Shown piece after piece: positions 43,738 to 52,431 of a stretch of 64,000 nucleotides of DNA. The notes beneath the pieces were generated by a model. The model was not told where the DNA came from. It did no database searches and saw nothing but the letters and a program-made list of their open reading frames with translations. Location of the stretch: NCBI RefSeq assembly GCF_004359505.1, contig NZ_SCWE01000002.1, positions 1 through 64,000 on the forward strand. The letters are read 5' to 3'. The DNA comes from Macrococcus hajekii. Its GTDB lineage: Bacteria; Bacillota; Bacilli; Staphylococcales; Staphylococcaceae. Position 1 is the first letter of the stretch. Every line of letters begins with the position of its first letter. The position numbers and the translations under genes were made by a program.

Positions 43738-45714
43738 TTAACATTCCTTATTGATGATAGCAAAATATGCTCTAGAGGTAAGCCAGTACATCAGACCATA
43801 AACCAGCATAATGACTAATGCAACACCCAGATAACTGGTCAAAAAGAGTGAAACATCACGTATACCTAGCAGACCCATCAGCTGATAGATAATCTTGGAA
43901 GCAAAAGCTGTGTGAATAATCGCTGTCAGAATCGGCAAAGCAAAAATCCAGAAAATCTGTTTGTTGATACTTGTCTTGATCAATGACTCCGGCAAGCCGA
44001 CTTTCTTCATAATCTGATAGTTCTCCTTGTCTTCATAACCCTCTGATATCTGTTTGTAGTAAAGAATCAGGAACATACCAGCAATAAGTATAATTGAAAC
44101 GACTATTCCTATAAAAATCAGACCACCATTCATTTCATATAATTGTTTAGAAACTTCTTTTTTCTGACTAATTTCAATGTTATACTGCTTCTCTATAGAT
44201 CGAATCTGTTTATTAAACTTATCCTCGTCACCTTTAATATTAAATGATAGACCTGTACTGATTGATGCTGGTTCATATTCTCTCGTTTCAATGTTCAAAT
44301 CCTTGTAAATAGTTGTCAGACGTTTCATTTCATTATCATCCTTAACTACCATATAAATCGCATCAATACCTACTTTTGCCCCCACATAATCTTTATCCAG
44401 ATTAATGACATCGAATTCTTTCTGGCCGAGTGTCACATTTTGAAAGTGAGTGAACCGTTCTGCATTGGAACTGATTGCGACTTGACCTTCTTTCAAAGAA
44501 AGATGTTCGTCATTCAAAGAATTGTGCCCTTCAACAGTAGTTACAAAACTATAGAATGAATTTTTGATATCCGACTGTGACGGTTTCATTTCCATTGCTT
44601 CAAAGGTACCACTCAGGTTATACATTCCTACGAAAATAGCATCTCCTTGTCTGAACTGGTCAACATCAGCATAATTTGATATGTCTTTTTTCAAATTTCC
44701 CAGTTGCTTAACTGCCTGGCTTTTAGACATTGTTACCTCATAATCATGCTTCATTACACTCTTTATCTGCATCTCTATCCCTCTATACGTCGTAAGCGAC
44801 ATACCGAGTGTGACCATCAGAAATGTGCAGAGAACAGCAATACTTGCTAGACCCACTGCATTTGCTCTCATTCTAGAAAGTAAGCCTGAGATTGAAATGA
44901 AATTTTGAGGTTTATAATAGATGCCCTGTATTTTCTGTAATGACTGCAGCACTAGTATAGTAAGTGACATAAATAAAAGGTATGTACTGATTGTTACGAT
45001 TAAAACCGCTACAAATATAGTCTGTAATGAGTTAATGACACCTACTGTCGTTAATGCCATATAGTATGCGGCCACCAGACCGATAATCCCCAGCACAAAC
45101 ATTACTATAATGATCCATTTCTTCTGTTTCTTTTCTCCTGCTTTTTGCCCCTGCATCAGCTTTAACGGAGTATTTAAAGTAAGTATGATATTGTTGATCA
45201 TGAATAAGAATATCATCAGTAAAGCAAGTAAGATTAATGAAATCATTGCAGCCCGCATATCAAACGGGTAATCCATTAAAGTAATGCCTGTACTTTTCAC
45301 AAGTCGATTTAAAATCATAAAAATTAAGTTTCCGAACAAATAACCGCCTGCAATACTAATAATCGCAATAAGTATGAACTGGATAAGTGCTTCAAAACCA
45401 AGAATTAATCTCAGATGCTTCTTTTCCATTCCTAATATGGTATTCAGTGCAAATTCTTTTTTCCTTTGCTTCATTACAAAACGATTGGCATAAATGATGA
45501 ATACAACTGTCAATATAGAGGTCAGTACATTGGCATAACCGATTAACTGCGGCAAATTTTCATGACGTTCCTGTATATACTCATTACTCATAAGCGATAG
45601 CATGATATATTCCAACCCGAACATTACACTTGCAGCTAAGATAAAAGGCATCATAATTTTGCTCAGTGATTTAAAATTTCGCATCACCAGTTTCCAGATT
45701 AGACTGAAGGTCAT
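43738..45714 (-). CDS. BceB-type ABC permease (peptide-antibiotic detoxification)
   Basis: A 658-residue FtsX-like permease of the BceB/VraE/VraG group: ten predicted membrane segments, with a large extracellular domain (about 310-520) between segments 7 and 8, the site that recognises bacitracin or cationic peptides in relatives. It is the last gene of a four-gene RR-HK-ATPase-permease module. Its start lies two bases after the ATPase stop and shares GAGGTGAG. Paralogues of this kind are specific for different lipid-II-binding drugs; specificity cannot be read here. Confidence 0.9.
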   Translation of the reverse strand: MTFSLIWKLVMRNFKSLSKIMMPFILAASVMFGLEYIMLSLMSNEYIQERHENLPQLIGYANVLTSILTVVFIIYANRFVMKQRKKEFALNTILGMEKKHLRLILGFEALIQFILIAIISIAGGYLFGNLIFMILNRLVKSTGITLMDYPFDMRAAMISLILLALLMIFLFMINNIILTLNTPLKLMQGQKAGEKKQKKWIIIVMFVLGIIGLVAAYYMALTTVGVINSLQTIFVAVLIVTISTYLLFMSLTILVLQSLQKIQGIYYKPQNFISISGLLSRMRANAVGLASIAVLCTFLMVTLGMSLTTYRGIEMQIKSVMKHDYEVTMSKSQAVKQLGNLKKDISNYADVDQFRQGDAIFVGMYNLSGTFEAMEMKPSQSDIKNSFYSFVTTVEGHNSLNDEHLSLKEGQVAISSNAERFTHFQNVTLGQKEFDVINLDKDYVGAKVGIDAIYMVVKDDNEMKRLTTIYKDLNIETREYEPASISTGLSFNIKGDEDKFNKQIRSIEKQYNIEISQKKEVSKQLYEMNGGLIFIGIVVSIILIAGMFLILYYKQISEGYEDKENYQIMKKVGLPESLIKTSINKQIFWIFALPILTAIIHTAFASKIIYQLMGLLGIRDVSLFLTSYLGVALVIMLVYGLMYWLTSRAYFAIINKEC

Positions 45715-45716
45715 GA

Positions 45717-46463
45717 TTACTCACCTCTTTCATTCAGCATGGCGATGCTATTTGAAATCCGCTTCTGAAAATCTGGTCTGCTGTCACGTCCTCTATAGAT
45801 TTCATGATAAAGAATGCCATCTTTAATGAAAAGGACACGGTCTGCGTAGGCGGCATCGATAATAGAATGGGTCACCATGAGTATCGTCTGTTGTTCTTCG
45901 TTAATCTGTCTAAATAGGTTCATAATATCTTCTGATGTTTTTGAATCGAGCGCTCCTGTTGGCTCATCTGCCAGTAGTAGACTTGGGTTTGAAATGAGTG
46001 CACGTGCGATGGCGATCCGCTGCTGCTGTCCCCCTGAAATCTGGTAAGGATATTTTTCAAGCAGCTGACTGATACCCAACGGTTCCGCGATTCTATTCAG
46101 TCTTTCATTCATCTGATTGGGTTTAACGTTCGATAGCACAAGCGGCAGGAGGATGTTATCGTGATTAGTCATGGTATGCAGTACATTGAAATCCTGGAAA
46201 ACGAACCCGAGTACGTCTCGACGAAACTTGGCGACTTCTCGCTGTTTGAGCTGTCCTACATTTTGCTGGTCAATAATGACAGTTCCTTCTGTCGGCTGGT
46301 CGAATGTTGCGATGATATTCAGCAAAGTTGATTTACCTGAACCTGATTCACCCATAATCGCAACGAATTCTCCTTCTTCCACTGAAAACGTCATATCTTT
46401 TAAAGCCATCGTCTGGTTAGCTCCTTTTCCAAATACCTTTTTCACATTTCTGATATCTAACAT
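45717..46463 (-). CDS. BceA-type ABC ATPase
   Basis: A 248-residue ATPase of the MacB-like lipoprotein/antimicrobial-peptide group: Walker A GESGSGKSTLLN, Q-loop VFQDFNVLHTM, signature ISGGQQQRIAIARAL, Walker B LLADEPTGALDS. It pairs with the BceB-type permease immediately downstream. ATG 46463 is preferred; a GTG three codons earlier is also usable. A strong hairpin separates it from the kinase gene, so it probably has its own inducible promoter. Confidence 0.92.
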   Translation of the reverse strand: MLDIRNVKKVFGKGANQTMALKDMTFSVEEGEFVAIMGESGSGKSTLLNIIATFDQPTEGTVIIDQQNVGQLKQREVAKFRRDVLGFVFQDFNVLHTMTNHDNILLPLVLSNVKPNQMNERLNRIAEPLGISQLLEKYPYQISGGQQQRIAIARALISNPSLLLADEPTGALDSKTSEDIMNLFRQINEEQQTILMVTHSIIDAAYADRVLFIKDGILYHEIYRGRDSRPDFQKRISNSIAMLNERGE

Positions 46464-46508
46464 GTCCCTCACCCTTTCTGTTGTTATCTCTATCTTATGA
46501 CAGAATAA

Positions 46509-46548
46509 AACCGGCTGCCTTTATTTACTCTTACAAAGGCAGCCGGTT
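46509..46548 (-). terminator. Strong hairpin between kinase and ABC genes
   Basis: Stem AACCGGCTGCCTTT / AAAGGCAGCCGGTT, 14 bp perfect, followed on the minus strand by TTATT. It ends the RR-HK transcript and may sit next to the response-regulator-controlled ABC promoter. Confidence 0.88.
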
Positions 46549-46568
46549 ATCTTACAAAAATGAAAGGT

Positions 46569-47465
46569 TTAATCAGTAGGTGTTAAACGGACTGAAAAGG
46601 TTGTTCCAACCCCTAGTTCTGATGCTACTATAATCGGTTGATTGAGTTTCTTAGAGATATCATTTGCAATGAACAACCCAATGCCACTTGCTTTATCATT
46701 CAATCGGCCATTAAATCCTGAAAAACCCCGGTCAAATATCTTCGGCAGATCGGCTTGATTGATACCGATACCGTTATCTCGGATGGCCAGCATACTTGTT
46801 CGAGTATCGTATTCAATCCATATATCTTTGCCGCGTGCATATTTCAGTGCGTTATTAATGAGCTGTTCAAGTAAAATTGACATCCATTTGGCATCAGTCA
46901 GTACTTCACTCTCGATACTGTCGTAATGAAGGCGCGTTTGATGGTGAATAAACTGGATAGAATAACGCTTAATAATCGGTCTGATGAGTTCATCAACGGT
47001 CACCGGTACAAATAGCATATCCGTACTGTTATTCATCAGTTTCAGATAACTGAGGGTCAGATTCGTATAGTTATCGATCTGCAGAATTTCATGACGCACT
47101 CTATCAACAACATCCTCTTCCGGATTTTCGAGCAAGAGCTTCGTTGCTGTAATAGGGGTCTTCATCTGATGGACCCACATCAGAAAATAAGATTCAATTT
47201 CATGCTGATAATCAATTTGTTCATTACGTAGCTGCTGAATCTTGTATTCAAGTTCACTATTACGTTCTTTCAAATTAATTTCCTGTTTGTAACTTATAAA
47301 ACGAATGAGCATATAAAGCATAGTGATGAAAAGCGTAATGCAGGCAGCAAGAATATAAGCTTCTATAGGTAAATTAAAAAGAAAGAAAATCACTAAGAAA
47401 AGTATGAGCAGACTCATGAAATAAATGATTTCCAGACGGCGGCTATTGAGAAAAGACAAAATCAT
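46569..47465 (-). CDS. BceS-type intramembrane-sensing histidine kinase
   Basis: A 298-residue kinase with two closely spaced N-terminal membrane segments (about 13-32 and 35-55) and almost no extracellular loop, the hallmark of intramembrane-sensing kinases that detect drug flux through the BceAB transporter. The phosphoacceptor is in YFLMWVHQMKTPITATKLLL; the ATP lid has LLEQLINNALKYARG, DNGIGI and GIGLFIAND. It overlaps the regulator by four bases. Confidence 0.92.
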   Translation of the reverse strand: MILSFLNSRRLEIIYFMSLLILFLVIFFLFNLPIEAYILAACITLFITMLYMLIRFISYKQEINLKERNSELEYKIQQLRNEQIDYQHEIESYFLMWVHQMKTPITATKLLLENPEEDVVDRVRHEILQIDNYTNLTLSYLKLMNNSTDMLFVPVTVDELIRPIIKRYSIQFIHHQTRLHYDSIESEVLTDAKWMSILLEQLINNALKYARGKDIWIEYDTRTSMLAIRDNGIGINQADLPKIFDRGFSGFNGRLNDKASGIGLFIANDISKKLNQPIIVASELGVGTTFSVRLTPTD

Positions 47466-48133
47466 AAAGCCACCGCATATCCAATGTTCTTCTTAGTCGT
47501 AATAAATTGGTCGAGTCCAAGTGATAGCAATTTTTTACGTAGCCTAGTCATATTGACGGCGAGCGTATTATCATCTATAAAGTGCTCGGATTCCCAGCAC
47601 TTTTCAATCAATGCGTTGCGACTGACAAACTGTCCTTTATGTTTGAATAGCATTGCTAGAATTTGAAGTTCTGTGTGAGTAAGCGTTGCATGCTGTCCAT
47701 CATAGTAAACTCTTGCCTCATCAACTGCGAGCTTACATCCATCTACTTCCAGTTCGTTTTTCGTCTGCACGAAATCATACGTACGACGAAGGAGCGCCTG
47801 AATTTTGCTGATAGTCACCGACATATTGAACGGCTTTTCAATAAAATCATCTGCACCCATCTGCATCGCCATCACTTGGTCCATGGAGTCAGTACGTGAA
47901 CTAATAAATATGATCGGCACATTAGAAGTGAGTCTGATCTGCTGGCACCAATGATAACCATTAAACGATGGTAAATTAATATCCATCAGAATAAGATGCG
48001 GATGAAAAGCTTCAAACTCTTCTAAAATATGATTAAAATCCTGGATAATCAGCGGATTGAACTGCCAGCGACTGAGTTCATCCTTTAGCGCGCGGGCGAT
48101 AACGGGATCATCTTCTATAATGAGGATATTCAT
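47462..48133 (-). CDS. BceR-type OmpR-family response regulator
   Basis: A 223-residue regulator: receiver domain with DD (8-9 region), phosphoacceptor Asp in LILMDINLP and the conserved Lys in FIEKPFN, and a C-terminal winged-helix domain ending RKKLLSLGLDQFITTKKNIGYAV (in part). It activates the linked ABC transporter in response to peptide antibiotics in relatives (BceR, BraR, GraR). It is the first gene of the module. Confidence 0.92.
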   Translation of the reverse strand: MNILIIEDDPVIARALKDELSRWQFNPLIIQDFNHILEEFEAFHPHLILMDINLPSFNGYHWCQQIRLTSNVPIIFISSRTDSMDQVMAMQMGADDFIEKPFNMSVTISKIQALLRRTYDFVQTKNELEVDGCKLAVDEARVYYDGQHATLTHTELQILAMLFKHKGQFVSRNALIEKCWESEHFIDDNTLAVNMTRLRKKLLSLGLDQFITTKKNIGYAVAL

Positions 48134-48215
48134 AAGTCACCTGCTTTCAGTTGGTGCGTTTAGGAGCGCTGAAACGCATCATATATCAGAAATTCGAAAT
48201 TAAATCTTTTATTTT

Positions 48216-48707
48216 CTAATTATAACGATTATCTTTTATAATCTGATCAACAATTTCTTGCTGGGACATTTCGTCTTTAAATAATATCTCTTCTGCTACT
48301 CCCAGTATATCCTCTTCGAGATACCATTTTTTCATCTCTGCTTCACCAAATGACATATCTTTAAACTGATGACGCCGCAATGTCTCTTCATATGAAATGT
48401 TAAAGTAATAGACCGATACATTTCCATGATACCTATCGATTAAACCTCTTAACATCTTGCCATGTTTCTGGTTGGTCAGAATGCCTTCCAATATGACATA
48501 ACGGCACCTTTGCATACCAAAATCCACTAAGGTCTCCAGTAAATCAGACGATATAGAGCCGACTGTATCCTTTACTCTCAACATCTGTCGTCGCACGACA
48601 TCTTGCGACACCCGTATCGTTCCTTCTCCCAGCTCCTCTTGTAATTGTTGAGCCGTTGATGTCTTGCCGCGTGCTGAATTACCTCTTAATATAATGAGTC
48701 TAGTCAT
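48216..48707 (-). CDS. P-loop kinase-like protein (AAA_33/zeta-toxin-like fold)
   Basis: A 163-residue nucleotide-binding protein: Walker A LRGNSARGKTSTAQQL at residues 7-22, VILEGILTN in the middle and a lid region with EETLRRHQF. It resembles small kinases of the chloramphenicol-phosphotransferase/zeta-toxin type; such proteins phosphorylate small molecules. No antitoxin-like gene is next to it. It overlaps the upstream membrane-protein gene by eight bases, so they are linked in one transcript. Confidence 0.75.
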   Translation of the reverse strand: MTRLIILRGNSARGKTSTAQQLQEELGEGTIRVSQDVVRRQMLRVKDTVGSISSDLLETLVDFGMQRCRYVILEGILTNQKHGKMLRGLIDRYHGNVSVYYFNISYEETLRRHQFKDMSFGEAEMKKWYLEEDILGVAEEILFKDEMSQQEIVDQIIKDNRYN

Positions 48708-49098
48708 TTTTTAGCTGCCACCTCCACACGTCGCTCCGTCGTTTCAAAAAGTATTCAATTATCAGGCCCACACTCAAAGAAAGCAAAATCGTAATCAAAC
48801 CTATCACCAATAACGTCCGACTAAAAAACACAATGATACCTAGAACCATTAACATCACCCAGGAAATGCTCACTTGAACAACCGTCAGTAGATAAATATC
48901 TTTCTCACGGCTGTACATAAAATGCCCTTCATTAGGTATATCCGTCAGATTCTTTTTCAGCCTTTTGAATATTGTAAAGAGATGCCATGCTAATGTAAGT
49001 AAAAACGCCAAGCCCTTTAAGTAGACATTGTCGCTACTCACTACAACTAGAGTCATAATCATAGTAACTATCAATCTTAAATCCTGCGGTCCTGACAA
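48700..49098 (-). CDS. Four-helix membrane protein, paralog 1 (SREKDIYL motif)
   Basis: A 132-residue protein with two pairs of membrane segments around a cytoplasmic loop that carries YSREKDIYLL. It is a tandem paralog of the next gene upstream (49110-49511): same length, same helix layout, same motif. I do not recognise the family. I chose TTG 49098, with AGGAGGGG seven bases upstream, which also makes its length match its paralog; a GTG at 49122 is possible. Confidence 0.7.
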   Translation of the reverse strand: MSGPQDLRLIVTMIMTLVVVSSDNVYLKGLAFLLTLAWHLFTIFKRLKKNLTDIPNEGHFMYSREKDIYLLTVVQVSISWVMLMVLGIIVFFSRTLLVIGLITILLSLSVGLIIEYFLKRRSDVWRWQLKND

Positions 49099-49109
49099 TA
49101 ATACCCCTC

Positions 49110-49511
49110 CTATTCTTCCCACTTTAATATATCACTATAGCCATACGTAAAGGATTCAATCAAATATGCAATAATCAAAGCAATCACTCCTAAATCAGCC
49201 ACTATCCAGTTCCATGGTAATGAGAATATAACAATCCCTAATACAATCAAATTTATTCCAAATAATATCAGGAAATTTCTAAAATGATAAAGATAAATAT
49301 CTTTCTCTCTGCTCATAAGAAATTTACCGTCAAGCGGAGCCTCTTCTAGCTGTTTTCTCATATTGAACAATATGTTCAATATTTTATAGCTAATAAACAG
49401 GTTTACAAGTGTCATCACGATTAATTTTGCAGTATCTTTGTCGAACCAATTAAATATCGCTTGAACCCACATGACTGTCACAATACTTATCCAGATACTT
49501 TTATCTTTCAT
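49110..49511 (-). CDS. Four-helix membrane protein, paralog 2 (SREKDIYL motif)
   Basis: A 133-residue protein with four membrane segments and MSREKDIYLYHFRN in the central loop. It pairs with the paralog downstream, 11 bases away. Family unknown. Both lie between a YtrA-type ABC system and a P-loop kinase, separated from the former by a terminator, so they form their own three-gene unit (paralog 2, paralog 1, kinase). Confidence 0.72.
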   Translation of the reverse strand: MKDKSIWISIVTVMWVQAIFNWFDKDTAKLIVMTLVNLFISYKILNILFNMRKQLEEAPLDGKFLMSREKDIYLYHFRNFLILFGINLIVLGIVIFSLPWNWIVADLGVIALIIAYLIESFTYGYSDILKWEE

Positions 49512-49569
49512 GATTTCCTACTAATCCATACATTTATTACCATTGTATAGCGATTATTTAAAAAAGAAA

Positions 49570-49591
49570 AGCCATCTCCTATGAGATGGCT
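49570..49591 (-). terminator. Terminator after the GntR-ABC operon
   Basis: Stem AGCCATCTC / GAGATGGCT between the last permease gene and the paralog pair; transcription from the right stops here. Confidence 0.75.
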
Positions 49592-49635
49592 ATGTTAGTA
49601 TAATAAGCTAATATATTTCAATCTTCATTTTCTCT

Positions 49636-50325
49636 TTATTTTAAGTGCTGAAAACCAGTTTTTCTTTTTGTTAAAACTAGGGTTACTATAAAACCTATGC
49701 ATAGTCCCATCACTACCATAATATAAGGTAGCTGGTATAAGTAAAAATTCCACGCTTTACTTTCATTTAAATTTAAATTTAAATTGTAATTATAATCATT
49801 AATAATTAGCATCGAATGAAAGCACATAATAAATAACATGCACAGAAAATAAGCAATTATGAATACCATATTAAAATTACCATTAAGTCGATGTACTGAA
49901 TAAATATAATAGAAGTTCAACATTAAACTAATCCCTGCTGTCATTAATCCAATTATAATATACTCAGTGTGGTGATCTAATAAATTAAATATTCCCCAAA
50001 TTATAAATCCTATCATATGTGAAACTAGTATTAGTATGACATCTGAATAAACATGCATTTTAGACGTTACAGGAAAAGTGTAATACCACTGTTCTAATTT
50101 AAACTTCTTTAAATTAAGTTGCTTTTGACTATATAACGTAAACATACTGAACATAGAAATATATGCAAATAATAGAGCAACTGTAAATTTTTCAGTAGTA
50201 TCGGGCTTAATCAACGTATTAACCAACCAATTTACTATAAGCAACGTAAATGGAGCAAGAATCAACAATAAATATAAAGCTTTTTCTTTAATGACTATCC
50301 AATCCAGCAATAATCTAATGCTCAT
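49636..50325 (-). CDS. ABC transporter membrane subunit 2
   Basis: A 229-residue protein with six predicted membrane segments and no enzymatic motif. Located one base after subunit 1 in the GntR-ABC operon, it is probably half of a heteromeric permease. Its N-terminal LLLDWIVIKEKALYLLLI matches the pattern of ABC-2 permeases in the Pmt and Ytr systems of firmicutes. The sequence is A/T-rich and poorly conserved, as is usual for this class. Confidence 0.75.
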   Translation of the reverse strand: MSIRLLLDWIVIKEKALYLLLILAPFTLLIVNWLVNTLIKPDTTEKFTVALLFAYISMFSMFTLYSQKQLNLKKFKLEQWYYTFPVTSKMHVYSDVILILVSHMIGFIIWGIFNLLDHHTEYIIIGLMTAGISLMLNFYYIYSVHRLNGNFNMVFIIAYFLCMLFIMCFHSMLIINDYNYNLNLNLNESKAWNFYLYQLPYIMVVMGLCIGFIVTLVLTKRKTGFQHLK

Positions 50326-50326
50326 A

Positions 50327-50986
50327 TTATTCTCCTCTCATAACGTTATAGTTATTATGACCATTAAGCATTTTCATCATTATTATGATGCTACCAATTA
50401 ACCCAATGGTGATAAATATAATAGGAATCCATCTAAATTCTAAAGAAGTTTGAAACGCAGACTCTTTTAAATAATAGTTATGCACTGGCATATAATAGAA
50501 TAAAAATAATAATATAATTCCTGCAGAAATCAACCACTCAACAATTCTATATTTTTTTCCATCATATTTGAAAGTCATATGGATAATTACATTTGAAAAA
50601 AACGACATCAGTATTAATCCCAACATTGGATACATCAGAATAAAAGCATTAATAGAAGCCAGATAAATACACCATATGATCACTGCCAGTACATGTCCAA
50701 CCAGCATATTTAAATAATCCCCTTTAATCATCTCTTTTAAATTTTCTGGTAACGTTCTAGAAAATTGCTGCATTTTATTAGAAGAGTCATCTGCATAGTA
50801 AAGATAATTAGTACTCGTCAACACAATCATCATCAATAAAGAAGTTGTCATTAATAATGAATTCGTAAATGAAGTATGATAAATAACTGTTAAAATTAAG
50901 GTAACTAAATAGAGAGGCGTAAAGATTTTCAATGTATTCAACAAAGATTTACTCAAAACAACAGTCATATAAAAGTGTCTCAGCAT
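50327..50986 (-). CDS. ABC transporter membrane subunit 1
   Basis: A 219-residue membrane protein with six predicted segments. Its ATG overlaps the TAA of the ATPase gene by one base, so translation is coupled. With subunit 2 and the ATPase it forms an exporter-like ABC system under a YtrA-type GntR regulator. In Staphylococcus aureus the similarly arranged PmtR-PmtABCD exports phenol-soluble modulins; equivalence here is not established. Confidence 0.75.
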   Translation of the reverse strand: MLRHFYMTVVLSKSLLNTLKIFTPLYLVTLILTVIYHTSFTNSLLMTTSLLMMIVLTSTNYLYYADDSSNKMQQFSRTLPENLKEMIKGDYLNMLVGHVLAVIIWCIYLASINAFILMYPMLGLILMSFFSNVIIHMTFKYDGKKYRIVEWLISAGIILLFLFYYMPVHNYYLKESAFQTSLEFRWIPIIFITIGLIGSIIIMMKMLNGHNNYNVMRGE

Positions 50987-51861
50987 TATCTAATCACCGT
51001 CTTCTGTAGGCGCTCTTTCTTCATAAAATACATTAATTCATCAAGTGTAATACTTCTACAAGAAACTTTTTCACCAAATAACTCTTTAAATACTCTTCCT
51101 TCGGTCGTTATACCTACAAAGCTACCTTCTCTTCCTTCCAACCCTATAATTAGTTCATCTAATTCATCATCAAGCAGTTGATCTGAACCTCTAATTAGTT
51201 GATACGAACTGAGTAACTTATCTTTTTCTTCCATCAATCGTAGCTCTCCTAGTTCAATAAAAGCCACAAAGTCTGCAACACTTTCGAGATCAGATGTAAT
51301 ATGTGTGCTAAAAAGAATAGTATGCTGTTCATCAAGCATCAGCTCCTGAAAGATTTGCAGTAATTCTAATCGAAATGTAGGATCAAGGTTTGAAGTCGGT
51401 TCATCTAAAATTAGTAGTTTTGCCTGATGACCTAATGCAGTAGCTAAACTTAATTTCACCTTCATACCTTGTGAGAATGATTTTATTTTTTGATGATATG
51501 GAATTTCAAACAATGTTAAATATTTTATAAATGTTTCATGTTCCCAGCGGGGATAATACATTTGGAATAGTTTTTCTAATTTCTTAGGGGACTGCCATTC
51601 AGGAAAATGATTTTCACTAAAAACAATACCAACATCAGATAAAATTTCAGCTCGTGCATTGTTATAACTTTTACCTAATACTTTAATATCACCTAACTTA
51701 GGTACCTTCAGGTTTAACAACTGATATATCAAAGAGGTTTTACCTGCACCATTTTCCCCGATCAGACCAGTAATATAACCTTGCGGTATATCAAGTTCAT
51801 CAATCTTCAGTTCAAACGTCCCTTGTTCCATATAGAGATTTCGTATTTCAATCGCATTCAT
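50986..51861 (-). CDS. ABC ATPase of the GntR-linked exporter (YtrB/PmtA-like)
   Basis: A 291-residue ATPase: Walker A GENGAGKTSLIYQ, signature SFSQGMKVKLSLATAL, Walker B LLILDEPTSNLDP and H-loop FSTHITSDLESV, followed by an additional C-terminal regulatory extension of about 80 residues. It resembles YtrB and PmtA. ATG 51861 follows GGGAGG by seven bases; two further ATGs sit between. It lies two bases after the gntR gene. Confidence 0.88.
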   Translation of the reverse strand: MNAIEIRNLYMEQGTFELKIDELDIPQGYITGLIGENGAGKTSLIYQLLNLKVPKLGDIKVLGKSYNNARAEILSDVGIVFSENHFPEWQSPKKLEKLFQMYYPRWEHETFIKYLTLFEIPYHQKIKSFSQGMKVKLSLATALGHQAKLLILDEPTSNLDPTFRLELLQIFQELMLDEQHTILFSTHITSDLESVADFVAFIELGELRLMEEKDKLLSSYQLIRGSDQLLDDELDELIIGLEGREGSFVGITTEGRVFKELFGEKVSCRSITLDELMYFMKKERLQKTVIR

Positions 51862-51863
51862 CA

Positions 51864-52235
51864 TCATTCCTCCCATAGAAATTCTACAATGTCAGCATAT
51901 TCGCTACGTTCAATGCTCAACTGTCTGGAAAGTTCAATACTTTCTTTAATTTTAAGTTCAAGCCGTCTCAATGATTGCTCTCTAATCATTGTCTGGTTCC
52001 CTTTCGCAACAAATGTCCCTTTTCCAGGAACAGAGTTGATATAACCCAGATCCTCAAGTTCTTTATATGCTCTTTTAGTTGTAATCACACTAATGCCTAA
52101 ATCTTTAGCTAATGCTCTCATCGATAGCAATGACTCACCTTCCCTTAATTCTTTGCACATAATCAATCGAATTATCTCTGACTTCAATTGCTCGTAGATA
52201 GGCTTATCACTTTTTTGATTTAACTGGATGTTCAT
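51864..52235 (-). CDS. GntR-family regulator, YtrA subfamily
   Basis: A 123-residue regulator with an N-terminal winged helix (KPIYEQLKSEIIRLI; SMRALAKDLGISVITTKRAYKELEDLG read in part) and a short C-terminal dimerisation helix typical of the YtrA subfamily, which lacks a large ligand domain. It probably represses its own operon through the dyad at 52256-52276. ATG 52235 follows AAGGAGG. Such regulators often respond to wall-active antibiotics through the ABC system they control. Confidence 0.9.
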   Translation of the reverse strand: MNIQLNQKSDKPIYEQLKSEIIRLIMCKELREGESLLSMRALAKDLGISVITTKRAYKELEDLGYINSVPGKGTFVAKGNQTMIREQSLRRLELKIKESIELSRQLSIERSEYADIVEFLWEE

Positions 52236-52255
52236 ATTAACCTCCTTCGCCATAC

Positions 52256-52295
52256 TGTATATACACAATATATACAAAGAGTACAGTAAAGTCAA
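52256..52295 (-). promoter_or_regulatory. Promoter and YtrA-type operator of the GntR-ABC operon
   Basis: On the minus strand there is TTGACT (52295-52290), a 17-base spacer and TATATT (52272-52267). A 21-base dyad, TGTATATA-TTGTG-TATATACA read across 52276-52256, covers the -10 and the start point, a good site for autorepression. Outer half-sites TACTGT and ACAGTA flank it. Confidence 0.75.
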
Positions 52296-52390
52296 TAATT
52301 AAATTTTAAAACCTCTTATCTGGTTAAATTACTATGCATCATCTATCTAAAGGAAAAATTCAATATAACTGCTGAAGATTATATGAAATA

Positions 52391-52424
52391 AAAACAACCG
52401 AATCCATAAGGATTCGGTTGTTTT
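52391..52424 (-). terminator. Terminator of the MutS-like gene
   Basis: Stem AAAACAACCGAATCC / GGATTCGGTTGTTTT with a four-base loop. Confidence 0.88.
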
Positions 52425-52431
52425 ATTACTA

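Noticed and set aside
46173-46500. + strand frame in the BceA-type gene
   Set aside because: Antisense shadow of a conserved ATPase; no ribosome site.
48216-48707. P-loop kinase as a zeta-type toxin of a toxin-antitoxin pair
   Set aside because: There is no epsilon-like antitoxin next to it; the linked genes are membrane proteins, so a TA call is not supported.
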